Source: Adiantum capillus-veneris
Lineage: Eukaryota; Streptophyta; Polypodiopsida; Polypodiales; Pteridaceae
DNA: 64,000 nucleotides
Reading direction: 5' to 3'
Assembly: GCA_014529385.2 (NCBI GenBank)
Contig: CM043960.1
Location: 120,104,543 to 120,168,542 of the forward strand
The position numbers and the translations under genes are program-made. The notes under the pieces are model-generated. The model ran no database searches. It was not told the DNA's origin and saw only the letters and a list, made by a program, of their open reading frames with translations. Below are positions 9,716 to 20,322 of this stretch, in pieces. Numbering within the stretch: the stretch's first letter is position 1; each line of letters starts with the position of its first letter.

Positions 9716-10640
9716 ATGGCTGACAACAACAACACAGATGTGTTCAAGCGTTTGCTGCTGAGGACAGGTTGGATGGGGACAACTACCCTATGTGGGCTTA
9801 TATGATGCAATATGTTCTTGTGTCAAAGGGTGTCTGGAACATTGTGCAGGGCATTGATGTACGTCCTGGTTCTGAGGATGTAGGCGATGTTGAGGATGTT
9901 GCAGGTCTTGCTGCAAGGATTGCAGCTGTTAGAGTTCTTTTGCCTACGGCAGAACAAGCTCGTTGGGATGTTAAGGATGCGCAGGCTCATGCATTTATTG
10001 CGTTGTCTGTGAAGCGCACCATTGTTCCTCACATCCGTTCAGCAAAATCTGCAAAACAGGCTTGGGATATTCTACTAGGTCTTTATGCAAGCCGCAATGA
10101 TGCTAAAATTGCTTTGCTGCGTAAAGAGCTGGAGTCGAAGATTATGCATGAGGAAGATGATATTGACACTTTCCTTGCTAGTGTCAAGGATATCAATGAG
10201 CAGCTTATTTCTACAAGTGAAGTCATTTCAGACAGTTCCCTTGTGCAGACTGTTCTTGATGCCTTACCAGATTCCTACCAGACTTTTGCTAGTACTTGGA
10301 GACTGATGACCCAAGGAAATCCAAAAGTTGTCAAGTTTTATGCATTATGCACATTGTTGTTACAAGAGTCACTCTCCAGAAAAAACAGGACTAGACAGTG
10401 TGCAGTTGAACAGGATTTTATTGCTTCTCAAAGAAAGGGTGGTAACAGCAATGCAGCCACTTCTTATGGTTCTGTTGCGAGTGGCAAAAATCCTGTTCCT
10501 AATGTTCTGTTGGCAGCAATTCATCTGGAAATTCTGGTGATAAGGGCAAAAAGAAGACGCGCTGCCATTATTGTAAGGCCAATGATCACTTGATCAAGTC
10601 ATGCCCTAAGTTGAAGGCCAAAGAGGCTAAGAAGAAAGAG
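9716..10640 (+). pseudogene. Copia-1 gag with zinc knuckle
   Basis: A start at 9716 gives MADNNNTDVFK, then a frameshift near 9755 leads into the main frame, which reads LDGDNYPMWAYMMQYVLVSKGVW, the F.G.NY..W...m...L pattern of copia gag. The gag domain continues with AKQAWDILLGLYASRNDAKIALLRKEL and LVQTVLDALPDSYQTFASTW. The zinc knuckle CHYCKANDHLIKSC (CX2CX4HX4C) spans the frame change at about 10565-10600. The product would be the capsid protein of the particle. This copy is broken. Confidence 0.85.
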
Positions 10641-11285
10641 GGTGGTTCCACTGCAAATGTTGGTTCCACTACAAATGCAGCCATTGTTGAGTCTTCTGTG
10701 AAAGGAGACTGTAATGCTGATGTTGATGCAGAATGGGCTTTTAGCGCAGAGTGCACTTACAATCCTGTTGTCCATGATGCATGCTTGTCAGTTGTTGTAG
10801 ATTCACATGTGTGGTATTTTGACAGTGATGCTACAAAGCACATTTCCTCACATCGTGAATTTTTTACCTCTCTCGAGTCAGTCCCTCATGGGAATTCAGT
10901 CACTTGTGCCAACAACGCCTCTTATCCAGTTCAAGGAGTTGGAAAGATTGTGCTCACTGCTGCTAATGGCAGTTCCTTCACACTTGTTGATGCACTTTAT
11001 GTACATGGGATCAAGAAGAACCTCTTGTCTGTATCCGCACTTGCTAGGCTTGGACATGTAGTCAAATTTGTGGATGTCAGACGTACAGTTCATGATCTCA
11101 GTTTTGGTGATCAAATTGTTGCATCTGGGCTTTTGTGCCATGGGCTGTATAAGCTCACTTTGTATGACAAGTGTGGACAAAATTTTGCAAATGCTGTTGC
11201 AGATTCAAGGGCTATTTCAGATGCAAAACTTTGGCATGCACGTTTTGGTCATCTGAACTTTGGCATGCATGTTTTGGTCATCTGA
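10590..11285 (+). pseudogene. Copia-1 protease and gag-pre-integrase region
   Basis: The stretch VWYFDSDATKHISSHREFF is the copia protease active site region; the usual D-S-G-A is changed to D-S-D-A, which should inactivate it. VDALYVHGIKKNLLSVSALARLGH is the conserved V..v..L..NLLSv..L block, and LWHARFGHLNF begins the gag-pre-integrase zinc region. A 31-bp unit containing CTTTGGCATGCA.GTTTTGGTCATCTGAA is tandemly duplicated at 11228-11290 and closes the frame. Confidence 0.85.
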
Positions 11286-12641
11286 ATTTTGCCAGTTTGC
11301 TGTGTTTGCAGAAATCTGATATGGTTGCTTCTTTGCCGCCTCTTGAAGCACCTGTCAAACATGTTTGTGAAGGCTGTATTTTGGGTAAGATGCAGGTTCT
11401 AAATTTCCAAAGGATGGTTCAGTTCGGGCCACATGCAGGTTGCAGCTTGTGCATAGTGATGTTTGTGGGCCCATGCAAACTCCGTCCTTGGGCAATTACT
11501 TGTACTTCGTGACTTTCATTGATGATTACTCCAGGCATGCATGGGTATTTCCGCTTAAAGCGAAGTCCGAAGTTTTTATGTGCTTCAAACAATTTCTGGC
11601 TATAGCTGAAAATGTCTCGAAATGTACTATGGGCACCCTCCGTTCGATCGAGGGGGGGAGTATATGTCTCATGAATTTAATGCATTTCTGGCTAGTCGTG
11701 GGATAAAACACCAATGTACAGTGCCTTATACGCCTCAGCAAAATGGTGTTGCTGAGAGGAAAAATAGGTCACTAACGGAAATGGCACGATGTATGGTCAA
11801 AAGTCAAGCTTTACCGCATTCTTTTTGGCTTGAGGCCATCATGTGTGCCACTTATGTACTTAACAGGTGTCCTACAAAAGCTTTGCAGTCTGTTACTCCA
11901 TATGAAGCATGGCATGATAGAAAGCCTTCTATTGAGCACATGCGTGTTTTTGGCTGTTTGGCATATGCTTTGGTGCCACAAGTGCAGCGCAGAAAATTGG
12001 ATGATAAGGCTGTCAAATGTATTTTTGTTGGTTATGGTGCTGAAATCAAAGGTTACAGGTTGTATCATCCGCAAACAAAACGTATTCTGGTTTCTCGGGA
12101 TGTAGTGTTTGTGGAAGATTCTGTTCAGCCCTTGCTGTCATGTACTAGAGACAGTAATGTAAGCTCACAGGACATTTATGACACTTTGTTGCCTCTTTTC
12201 AGTGGTGGAAATACGAATGTAAGTTCCAATGAGGCAAATGTACAGCCTATGGGGGTTTCTGAAAATGTTCTAGATCAGCCTATTAATGATGTAGATGTAC
12301 GTGATGTACTTGATGAGGAAAGGGCTGAAAATGAGCAGGCTAGAGGTATGCCAAAATGGCTGGTGCACACTTTGCGTGACAGTAAATTGGATGCACCTTT
12401 GTCTAGTCGTACTCGTTCAGGCTCTCGCCATGCATCTTATGCATCAGATTGTTATGCTTTGGATGTGTCTAGCTTACATGATGTTGAGGAGCCTCTGAAT
12501 TTTGATGAAGCACGAAATTCAGAAAATTGGATGGCTGCCATGCAATCAGAATATGATGCACTTATAGAAAATGACACATGGACTTTATGTGATTTGCCTC
12601 TGGCAAAAAGGCCATTGGTACGAAGTGGGTTTACAAGTTGA
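11286..12641 (+). pseudogene. Copia-1 integrase
   Basis: The frames read CEGCILGKMQ (zinc finger C..C), VHSDVCGPMQTPSLGNYLYFVTFIDDYSRHAWV with the first catalytic Asp, then after frame changes and a short loss near 11630 ALPHSFWLEAIMCATYVLNRCPT and PYEAWHDRKPSIEHMRVFGCLAY. GVAERKNRSLTEMARCM holds the catalytic Glu. The frame from 11622 to 12641 is intact and runs into the linker before RT. Confidence 0.85.
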
Positions 12642-13134
12642 AACGCAAGCCGGATGGTGAGATCGATCGCCATAAGGCTCGACTTGTTGCAAAGGGTTAT
12701 GCACAGCAAAAAGGCATAGATTATGAAGAGACTTTCGCTCCCACTTGTCCTATGACTACTGTGCATTTTCTATGTGCATTGGCAACTCATTTTGGTTGGT
12801 ATGTACATCAATCAGACATTGTTACTGCTTTCTTGAATGGTGACATATTTGAGGAATTTTATGTAACGTAGCCTCGCGGTTTTGTCATAAAAGGACAAGA
12901 GGACAAAGTGTGCAAATGTAACAAGGCTTTGTATGGGTTGAAGCAATCTCCTCGTGCTTGGTATGAGAAAGCTGACACTCATTTGTTCAAACAAGGCTTT
13001 CGTAACGGTCCAACAGAAATCACATTGTATGTAAAGCGTGAGGGTGATGTACTTCTCATTGTGGTTCTTTATGTTGATGATTTGCTGATCATCACTGGAC
13101 CAAATGAGAGACATATTGCTTAATTTAAGGCTGA
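12638..13134 (+). pseudogene. Copia-1 reverse transcriptase
   Basis: The stretch [24 protein letters not shown] is the start of the copia RT, followed by [24 protein letters not shown] at 12869 replaces a codon of the ...MEQPRGF motif; CNKALYGLKQSPRAWYEK and VVLYVDDLLII with the catalytic YVDD follow. A second stop lies at 13121-13123. RT copies the element RNA to DNA in the particle; this copy is dead. Confidence 0.88.
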
Positions 13135-13135
13135 T

Positions 13136-14031
13136 TTGAATGATACTTTCAAGATGAAAGATTTGGGGCTGTTGTATCATTATTTGGGTATACAGTTTAA
13201 GCAGTGTGATATTGGTGGTATTGCCTTGTGTCAGAAAAGTTACATAGAGACATTGCTATGTAAGTTTGGACTTGAGGATTCCAAACCTATTGCCACTCCC
13301 ATGGAAACAGGTTTGAAGTTGAGTCTACATGATGCTGGTGATCCTGCTGATGTCACTCTTTACCAAACTGTTGTTGACTGCCTCATTTATGTATGCAACA
13401 CGAGGCCGGATATTCAGTTTGCAGTCTCACAGGTCAGCAGATTTATGCATAGCCCAGGGTCTAAGCATTGGCAGGTTGTCAAGAGGATTTTCCGCTACCT
13501 TAGTGGCACTTTACATATTGGCTTGTTTTATCCCAAGGGGGGATCATTGCCGCTAGACTTACATGCATTTTCGGACTCATATTGGGCTAGTTGTTTTGAC
13601 ACGCGAGTGTCCACAAGTGGTTTTTGTTTCATGCTTGGCAGTTCATGTATATCATGGTTGAGCAAGAAGCAACCTACTGTGGCCACTTCGAGTTGTGAGG
13701 CTGAGTACAGGGCAGTCTTCACAGCTACGGTTGAGTGTGTATGGCTCAGATGCCTTATGGCTGATTTGGGTGTTGGACGGGACATTGCCAACACTATGTA
13801 CACTGACAGTCAGAGCGCATTGGCAGTTGCGAGGAACCCAGTTTTTCATGCTCGCACAAAGCACATTTAGGTGCATTAACACTATGTCAAGGAGAGGCTC
13901 TCAGCAGGAGAGATCAGCTTGGCTTATGTTCCAACACAGGACAACCTTGCAGATCTTTTCACAAAGGCATTGTCTTGTGAGAAGCTTGAAGCTTTCCGCA
14001 AAGCTTTGGGCTTACTCCCCTTTGTGGACTG
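13136..14031 (+). pseudogene. Copia-1 RT thumb and RNase H
   Basis: LNDTFKMKDLGLLYHYLGIQF is the segment after YVDD, followed by TRPDIQFAVSQVSRFM. The RNase H part has HAFSDSYWASCFDTRVSTSGFC, SKKQPTVATSSCEAEYRAV and MYTDSQSALAVARNPVFHARTKH, carrying the D..E..D residues of the fold. A TAG at 13868 closes the frame; the last residues, including ADLFTKAL, follow in frame. Confidence 0.87.
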
Positions 14032-14107
14032 ATCCTTTTCTCAGGGCATGGCACTTCCCTTTACTCATGTGCCAGCTCTCGTTCACCGCATCACTCCAGG
14101 GGGGATT

Positions 14108-14332
14108 TGTTACCATATACATGTGGTAGTGATGTGTGTGAACACACTAGGACCTCCGGGGCATTTTTTCCCTCTTTAGGACGTTTTTTCCCCGTGCATT
14201 ATATATGCGCCATCACTCTAGGGCTATCTATCTTTCCATTGTATACTAAGAAACACACTCTCTATTGTGTGCCTTGAGCTTCCTTCGTCTTCTCCAAGCT
14301 GTGTGTGTTTCTCTGCAACCCTAATTCCAACA
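14108..14332 (+). repeat. Copia-1 3' LTR
   Basis: It is 225 bp, TG...CA, preceded by the polypurine tract ending GGGGGGATT. It is followed by CAAGT, the remaining copy of the target site. Confidence 0.9.
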
Positions 14333-14350
14333 CAAGTTACTAGGCCATTA

Positions 14351-15117
14351 TGTTAAGTATGGAGCCTGATTTACCCTTGTAATTTTCTGTGGTAAAAGCG
14401 CACATTTGTAAGGCCCCCATTATGAGGAGAAGCCATCGTGCGTGAAGGAAAATCACTCACCGGAAACCAAAATTTTCACGGACAAGAATCAGGGGCAACT
14501 TTAAAGGCCTCGGGGGCGGAGGCCCCCGAGACTTTTTTCGCCGAAATATTCCTTTTCGCCAGAATATTATGGCCGGACGGCGGTCGGAAAACAACCAGTC
14601 GGTTGGCCGGTGGCCGGTAGTCAATGGCCAATGGCCGGTGGCCGGTGGCCGAATTCAATGGCCGGTGGCCGAATTCAAAAGCGGACTTGTCTTCTCAAGG
14701 GCGGCCACACATGGGCGGATTGGAGGGTCCGATTTGGACTTATTCGCACAAGGGAGGCTACACATGGCTGTCTCTCATAAGAGAGGGCAGCCCTTTTGGC
14801 CTATAAAAGGAGGCCATTTCTACACACATTTCATAGTGTGAAGTTGATGCAACAAGGTGAGTGTGAGGTGGTGAGAGTGAAGCAAGGCGGGAGCTCCATT
14901 AAGGGTATAATCCCTTTGTAAATTACTTCTTGTTTTGAAGTACTAAAGCCATTGAGTGGCTGCTTTCCCGTGGACGTAGCCCACATTGGGTGAACCACGT
15001 ATATCGTGTGTACTCTCTCTCTCTCTCTTTACTCTATAATCTCGTGTATGTAAATCTGTCTCTCTCCATTAATTAATCTACTCAATTATCTATTTAGCTA
15101 CGCCTTATTTCCTAACA
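14351..15117 (+). repeat. Copia-2 5' LTR
   Basis: It is 767 bp with a TATA box (TATAAAA, 14802-14808). A strong 9-bp stem, CTCGGGGGC and GCCCCCGAG with a GGAG loop, lies at 14509-14530 and is followed by a T run. A GGCCGGTGGCC minisatellite lies at 14600-14680 and a CT run near 15010-15030. The 3' LTR carries the same elements. Confidence 0.92.
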
Positions 15118-15181
15118 ACTGGTATCAGAGCAAGGTTTGCTCGTAGCTAAATTATCTCAAGGAAAGGATTCCTTGAATTGA

Positions 15182-16963
15182 GTGGGAGTTATGGCGGAGG
15201 AAGGGAAGCTCAAGATTGAGAAGTTCAACGGAAAAAACTACCAACATTGGAAGATGCAGATTGAAGACTATCTCTACCAGAAGGACCTCTATTTGCCACT
15301 AGGCGGTCTTGCGAAGAAGCCCGCAACAATGGCAGATGAAGCATGGATTGTCCTTGATCGAAAGGCACTGGGAACAATCCGGTTAAGCTTGGCGTCAACG
15401 GTGGCCTTCAATTTTTCGGAGATGAAGACCACGGAGGACTTGATGAAGTCACTTGACGACTTCTACGAGAAACCATCGGCATCCAATAAGGTATTTCTTA
15501 TGAAGCGCTTGTTCAATCTAAAGATGGCAGAGAATGGTTCAGTTGCAGAACACCTAAATGACTTTAACACAAACATAAGTCAACTTCGATCAGTGAAAAT
15601 CAATTTCGATGACGAAGTGCGAGCTCTCCTTATACTATCATCTCTACCGGATAGTTGGGACAGCCTTGTGATGGCTGTAAGTAATTCTATCTCTGGAACA
15701 AATACTCTTAAGTTTGATGATGTTGTGGGTGTTCTCCTAAGCGAGGAAATGCGAAGGAGAAGCACTGGAGAATCATCAAGTGCTGCACTATCAGTGGAAA
15801 CAAGAGGAAGGCCTAAGGAGAGGTTCAAAAACCAAAAGGGTCGTGATCGCTCAAGGCGGAGCAAGTCACGCACAAAGTCAGTTCTTGAATGTTGGAACTG
15901 CGGCAAGAAGGGCCACGTCAAGAAGGATTGCTGGTCCAAGAAGAAGAAGGAGACAGAGTCTCAAGACAACAAGCCAACATCGGAGGCCAATGTGGCAGGT
16001 AAAGTAGAGCAAGATGCTCTAATTCTCTCATTAGACAATGTGTCTAATTCCTGGATAGTAGATTCCGGGGCTTCATTCCATGCGACACCACACAAGCAAC
16101 ATTTCCAAGACTACACCAAAGGTAATTTTGGGTATGTATACTTGGGAGATGATGAAGCTTGTGAGATTGTCGGCAAAGGTACAGTTTCTATCAAAACTGC
16201 TAACGGAAATGAATGGAAGCTTAAAGATGTTAGGCATGTTCCTTCTCTTCCCAAAAATTTGATCTCTATAGGACAATTGGACGATGAAGGTCACAACATT
16301 GCATTCGGAAACAAACGGTGGAAGATCTCAAAGGGATCTTTGGTGGTTGCCAAGGGTGAAAAAGTCGGTACACTTTACTTGTGTGCTGTTAGCACGCAAC
16401 CTTCAGCTTGTGCAGCAACTACAGAAGTTGACAGTGCGGTGTGGCACTACCGACTTGGGCATATGAGTGCCAAAGGAATGAAAATCCTTCAAACAAAGAA
16501 GCTTCTACCAGGTTTGAAAGAAGTGGACTTAGAGTTCTGTGAAGATTGTGTTTATGGTAAACAAAAGAGGGTAAAATTTCAAAAATCAGGAAATGAAAGA
16601 AAAAATAAAAAACTTGAGTTGGTTCATTCTGATGTTTGGGGTCCTGCAAGTACACCATCACTTGGTGGCTCATTGTACTATGTAACATTCATAGACGATG
16701 CGACTAGAAAAACATGGGTTTATGTCATGAAGAATAAATCCGATGTATTTTCCATATTTCAAAGGTGGAAAGCCTTTGTGGAGAATGAAACAGGTACCAA
16801 GGTTAAATGCCTCAGATCCGACAATGGAGGCGAATATTGCAGCCAAGCTTTTGAAAGCTTTTGTGCTAGCAATGGCATTCGGAGGCAAAGGACAACCCCA
16901 AGGACACCTCAACAAAATGGGATTTCGGAAAGGATGAACAGGACAATCATGGAACGAGCATGA
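15182..16963 (+). CDS. Copia-2 gag-protease-integrase ORF
   Basis: The ORF starts MGVMAEEGKLKIEKFNGK; the second Met, at 15191, gives MAEEGKLKIEKFNGKNYQHW, the typical gag start, and is the more likely one. Gag runs to about residue 215, then an Arg/Lys-rich stretch and the zinc knuckle CWNCGKKGHVKKDC. The protease has SWIVDSGASFHATPH (intact DSGA) and the pre-integrase region DSAVWHYRLGHMSAKGM and FCEDCVYGKQ. Integrase follows with LVHSDVWGPASTPSLGG, FIDDATRKTWVY and LRSDNGGEYCS. The frame ends at a TGA (16961-16963), inside integrase just after NRTIMERA, which holds the end of the catalytic region. The product would be a capsid-protease-integrase polyprotein. Only the stop and one frameshift separate it from the next ORF. 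Confidence 0.92.
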   Translation: MGVMAEEGKLKIEKFNGKNYQHWKMQIEDYLYQKDLYLPLGGLAKKPATMADEAWIVLDRKALGTIRLSLASTVAFNFSEMKTTEDLMKSLDDFYEKPSASNKVFLMKRLFNLKMAENGSVAEHLNDFNTNISQLRSVKINFDDEVRALLILSSLPDSWDSLVMAVSNSISGTNTLKFDDVVGVLLSEEMRRRSTGESSSAALSVETRGRPKERFKNQKGRDRSRRSKSRTKSVLECWNCGKKGHVKKDCWSKKKKETESQDNKPTSEANVAGKVEQDALILSLDNVSNSWIVDSGASFHATPHKQHFQDYTKGNFGYVYLGDDEACEIVGKGTVSIKTANGNEWKLKDVRHVPSLPKNLISIGQLDDEGHNIAFGNKRWKISKGSLVVAKGEKVGTLYLCAVSTQPSACAATTEVDSAVWHYRLGHMSAKGMKILQTKKLLPGLKEVDLEFCEDCVYGKQKRVKFQKSGNERKNKKLELVHSDVWGPASTPSLGGSLYYVTFIDDATRKTWVYVMKNKSDVFSIFQRWKAFVENETGTKVKCLRSDNGGEYCSQAFESFCASNGIRRQRTTPRTPQQNGISERMNRTIMERA

Positions 16964-19071
16964 AGCATGCGGCTACATGCAGGCCTACCGCTTGAGCTTT
17001 GGGCGAAAGCTGTAAGTACGTCTGTGTACTTAATCAATCGGTCACCCTCAACGGCATTGGATGGGGAGTTCCAGAAGAGGCATGGACAGGTAAACCGGTG
17101 AATTATGCATTTCTCAAAGTGTTTGGGTGTGAGGCTTTCATGCACATAGATAGAAGCCTAAGATCAAAGTTAGATGCAAAGTCCAAAAAGTGTTTCTTCA
17201 TTGGCTATGGAGAAGGAGACTTTGGGTATCGCCTATGGAATCTTGAAGATGGTAAAATCTTAAGGAGTAGGGATGTAATTTTTAACGAACAAAATATGTA
17301 CAAAGATAACTTGGAAAGAAAACAAACAAAAGAAACAGGTGATGAGTACATGGAGCTTGAGGACGGTGAAGACTCAAGGACTGCAAACGGTGACAATGTG
17401 CAACAACGTCAACCAAATGAGGAGCCTCAACCTACTCCCCGAAGATCTACAAGAGCAAGTAGACCTCCAGAAAGGTTTGTTCCTTCCTTCAACCATCTCT
17501 TGATCTCAGATTCTGGAGAGCCGGAATCATATGAAGAAGCTATGCAACATGAATCCAAAGAAGAATGGACGAAGAGCATGCAAGTGGAGATGGACTCACT
17601 ACATCACAACCAAACATGGGAGTTGGTTGAGTTGCCTAAAGGTAAGCGGGCACTTCAAAACAAATGGGTGTACAAGATAAAGGAAGAAGAAGGTGGGAAG
17701 AAAAGGTACAAGTCTAGGCTTGTGGTAAAAGGTTTTTCTCAAAAGAAAGGTATTGACTTCAATGAAATATTTTCTCCTATTGTAAAAATGAACTCAATTA
17801 GGCTTGTCTTAATCCTTGTGGCTTCTCATGATCTAAATCTCGAGCAAATGGATGTAAATACGTCATTCCCTCACGGTGACTTAGAGGAGGAAATCTACAT
17901 GCTTCAACCAAAGGGGTATGAAGTAAAAGGTAAGGAGAAAATGGTTTGCAGATTAAAGAAGAGCTTGTATGGTTTAAAGCAAGCATCAAGACAATGGTAC
18001 TTGAAGTTTGATCGATGGATGTTGGATCATGGATTCACAAGATGCAACTCGGATCACTGCGTCTACACGAAGAATTTGGGAGATGGGAAATTCATCATCC
18101 TAATGTTGTATGTTGATGACATGTTGATTGCAAGTGCTAACATGCAGGACATCAAAGACCTAAAAGAGGAGCTGTCCAAATCTTTTTCAATGAAAGATTT
18201 AGGTGCTGCAAAGAGGATACTTGGTATGAAAATATCAAGGGACAGGACGAAGAAAACAATAAAGCTATCTCAAGAAGATTACATCAAGAAGGTACTAGAA
18301 AGGTTTGCAATGCAAAATGCAAAACCAGTTTCTACACCTTTGGCTGGTCATTTTAAACTAACAAAGGATATGTGTCCAAAGACACAAGAGGAGATAGCCT
18401 ATATGTCTAAAGTTCCATATGCTGCAGCGGTAGGTTCTCTAATGTATGCTATGGTCTGGACAAGGCCAGACATTGCACATGCAGTGGGAGTTGTGAGTAG
18501 GTTCATGGACAACCCAGGTAAAGAGCATTGGCAAGCTGTGAAGTGGATACTTAGGTATCTAAAAGGGACAACAACAAATGCTTTGTATTTTGGAGGAACT
18601 GATATTTTTCTAGAAGGGTATGCTGATGCAGATATGGCAGGTGACAAAGATACTCGAAGGAGCACTACTGGCTATGTGTTCACGGTTGGAGGCACAGCAG
18701 TAAGCTGGGCTTCAAAGCTGCAGAAAGTGGTTTCACTTTCTACCACGGAAGCAGAGTATGTAGCAATGACGGAGGCAAGCAAAGAAATTCTGTGGCTTCA
18801 CAGATTCTTAGAAGAGCTTGGATTCAAACAAGACAATTGTGTCTTATACAGTGATAGCCAAAGCGCTATCCATCTTACGAAGAACTCAGCCTTTCATTCA
18901 AGGACAAAGCACATTGAGGTGAGATATCACTTCATACGCACTCTTTTGGAAGAGGGACAACTAAAGCTAGGAAAGGTGCATACAAGTGAAAATCCTGCAG
19001 ACATGTTTACAAAGGTGGTCAACAAGGAGAAGTTGAGCTTTTGCTCATCTTCAATCGGCATTCAAGGATAA
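16964..19071 (+). CDS. Copia-2 integrase end, reverse transcriptase and RNase H ORF
   Basis: After the TGA at 16961 the integrase frame continues SMRLHAGLPLELWAKAVST, and a frameshift at about 17070 leads into the long open frame AWTGKPVNYAFLKVFGCEAF. RT has KARLVVKG-type sequence (SRLVVKGFSQKKGIDF), LEQMDVNTSFPHGDLEEEIY (usually TAFLHG), CRLKKSLYGLKQASRQWY and the catalytic MLYVDDMLIA. RNase H has EGYADADMAGDKDTRRSTTGY, VSLSTTEAEYVAM and LYSDSQSAIHL, followed by HIEVRYHFIR and ADMFTKVV. The stop is at 19069-19071, about 60 bp before the 3' LTR. All key catalytic residues seen are present, so this ORF is nearly functional. Confidence 0.92.
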
Positions 19072-19131
19072 GAAGCCAGAATGGAAAGCAGTCACAGGTT
19101 TGGTTTGGAGATCAGTCTCCAAGTGGGAGAT

Positions 19132-19909
19132 TGTTAAGTATGGAGCCTGATTTACCCTTGTAATTTTCTGTGGTAAAAGCGCACATTTGTAAGGCCCCCA
19201 TTATGAGGAGAAGCCATCGTGCGTGAAGGAAAATCACTCACCGGAAACCAAAATTTTCACGGACAAGAATCAGGGGCAACTTTAAAGGCCTCGGGGGCGG
19301 AGGCCCCCGAGACTTTTTTCGCCGAAATATTCCTTTTCGCCAGAATATTATGGCCGGACGGCGGTCGGAAAACAACCAGTCGGTTGGCCGGTGGCGGTAG
19401 TCAATGGCCAATGGCCGGTGGTCGGAAGGCTGGCCGGTGGCCGAATTCAATGGCCGGTGGCCGAATTCAAAAGCGGACTTGTCTTCTCAAGGGCGGCCAC
19501 ACATGGGCGGATTGGAGGGTCCGATTTGGACTTATTCGCACAAGGGCGGCTACACATGGCTGTCTCTCATAAGAGAGGGCAGCCCTTTTGGCCTATAAAA
19601 GGAGGCCATTTCTACACACATTTCATAGTGTGAAGTTGATGCAACAAGGTGAGTGTGAGGTGGTGAGAGTGAAGCAAGGCGGGAGCTCCATTAAGGGTAT
19701 AATCCCTTTGTAAATTACTTCTTGTTTTGAAGTACTAAAGCCATTGAGTGGCTGCTTTCCCGTGGACGTAGCCCACATTGGGTGAACCACGTATATCGTG
19801 TGTACTCTCTCTCTCTCTCTCTACTCTATAATCTCGTGTATGTAAATCTGTCTCTCTCCATTAATTAATCTACTCAATTATCTATTTAGCTACGCCTTAT
19901 TTCCTAACA
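19132..19909 (+). repeat. Copia-2 3' LTR
   Basis: It is 778 bp, with TATAAAA at 19594-19600 and the same CTCGGGGGC stem-loop at 19290-19311. It differs from the 5' LTR mostly by a duplicated GGTCGGAAGGCTGGCCG piece in the GC-rich minisatellite and a few substitutions. It is followed by CATTA. Confidence 0.92.
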
Positions 19910-19923
19910 CATTAAATGTTACA

Positions 19924-20322
19924 TTGGTATGAGAGCCCAAGGTTTCCCTCTTCTTGCTCAAGAAGGGAGGTCCTCAAGCTAGCTATAAATGGTTGGTACT
20001 ATTAATTTCATGTGAGTAAGTAGAATAGGGATCTTTCACCTTGGAGTGCGCCTGCCTTTGTGTGATTAACGGGGGATCACCATCGAGAGCTATGGTCTTA
20101 ATAGTGGAGTCCTACGGGGCTTTCCCACGGCTAACCACTATTGAGCTATTAGAATCTTGACAGGAGCGGTGATATTTTGGTGTTGAACGACCCTCTCTTC
20201 TATTCCTTGCAATTAATGGTATTCGAGCCACGAGTATAGTAGCTTGAGTGCTTTTTCTAAAGGGGTAAAGAGGATTAGCAACTAGGTCTTGAAGTGCCAA
20301 AGTACACCTAAAAGTTTTTAGA
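19924..20322 (+). other. Gypsy-B primer binding site and leader
   Basis: TGGTATGAGAGCCC at 19925-19938 lies directly after the LTR end and matches the initiator-Met type site. The remaining 380 bp before gag carry no ORF of note. Confidence 0.8.

Larger units (their letters stand above)
9128..14332 (+). mobile_element. Copia-1: Ty1/copia element, full length but degenerate
   Basis: The LTRs (9128-9354 and 14108-14332) begin TGTTACCATATACATG and end ATTCCAACA. A primer site TGGTATCATAGC lies at 9357-9368 and a polypurine tract CCAGGGGGGATT just before the 3' LTR. The duplicated target is TAATT on the left and CAAGT on the right; the empty site in the gypsy-B 3' LTR (25229-25233) reads CAAGT, so the left copy has two changes. 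The order gag, protease, integrase, RT, RNase H is normal for copia. Many stops and frameshifts show that it is older than copia-2. Confidence 0.9.
14351..19909 (+). mobile_element. Copia-2: young, nearly intact Ty1/copia element
   Basis: The LTRs are 14351-15117 and 19132-19909 and start TGTTAAGTATGGAGCC and end CCTAACA. The target duplication CATTA is perfect (14346-14350, 19910-19914). The primer site TGGTATCAGAGC is at 15120 and the polypurine tract AAGTGGGAGAT is at 19121. The LTRs differ mainly by small indels in a GGCCGGT-rich minisatellite. Two ORFs together cover gag-protease-integrase and integrase-RT-RNase H. It inserted into the gypsy-B 5' LTR 18 bp beyond copia-1. It is the youngest complete element in the nest judging by LTR similarity and open frames. 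Confidence 0.93.
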
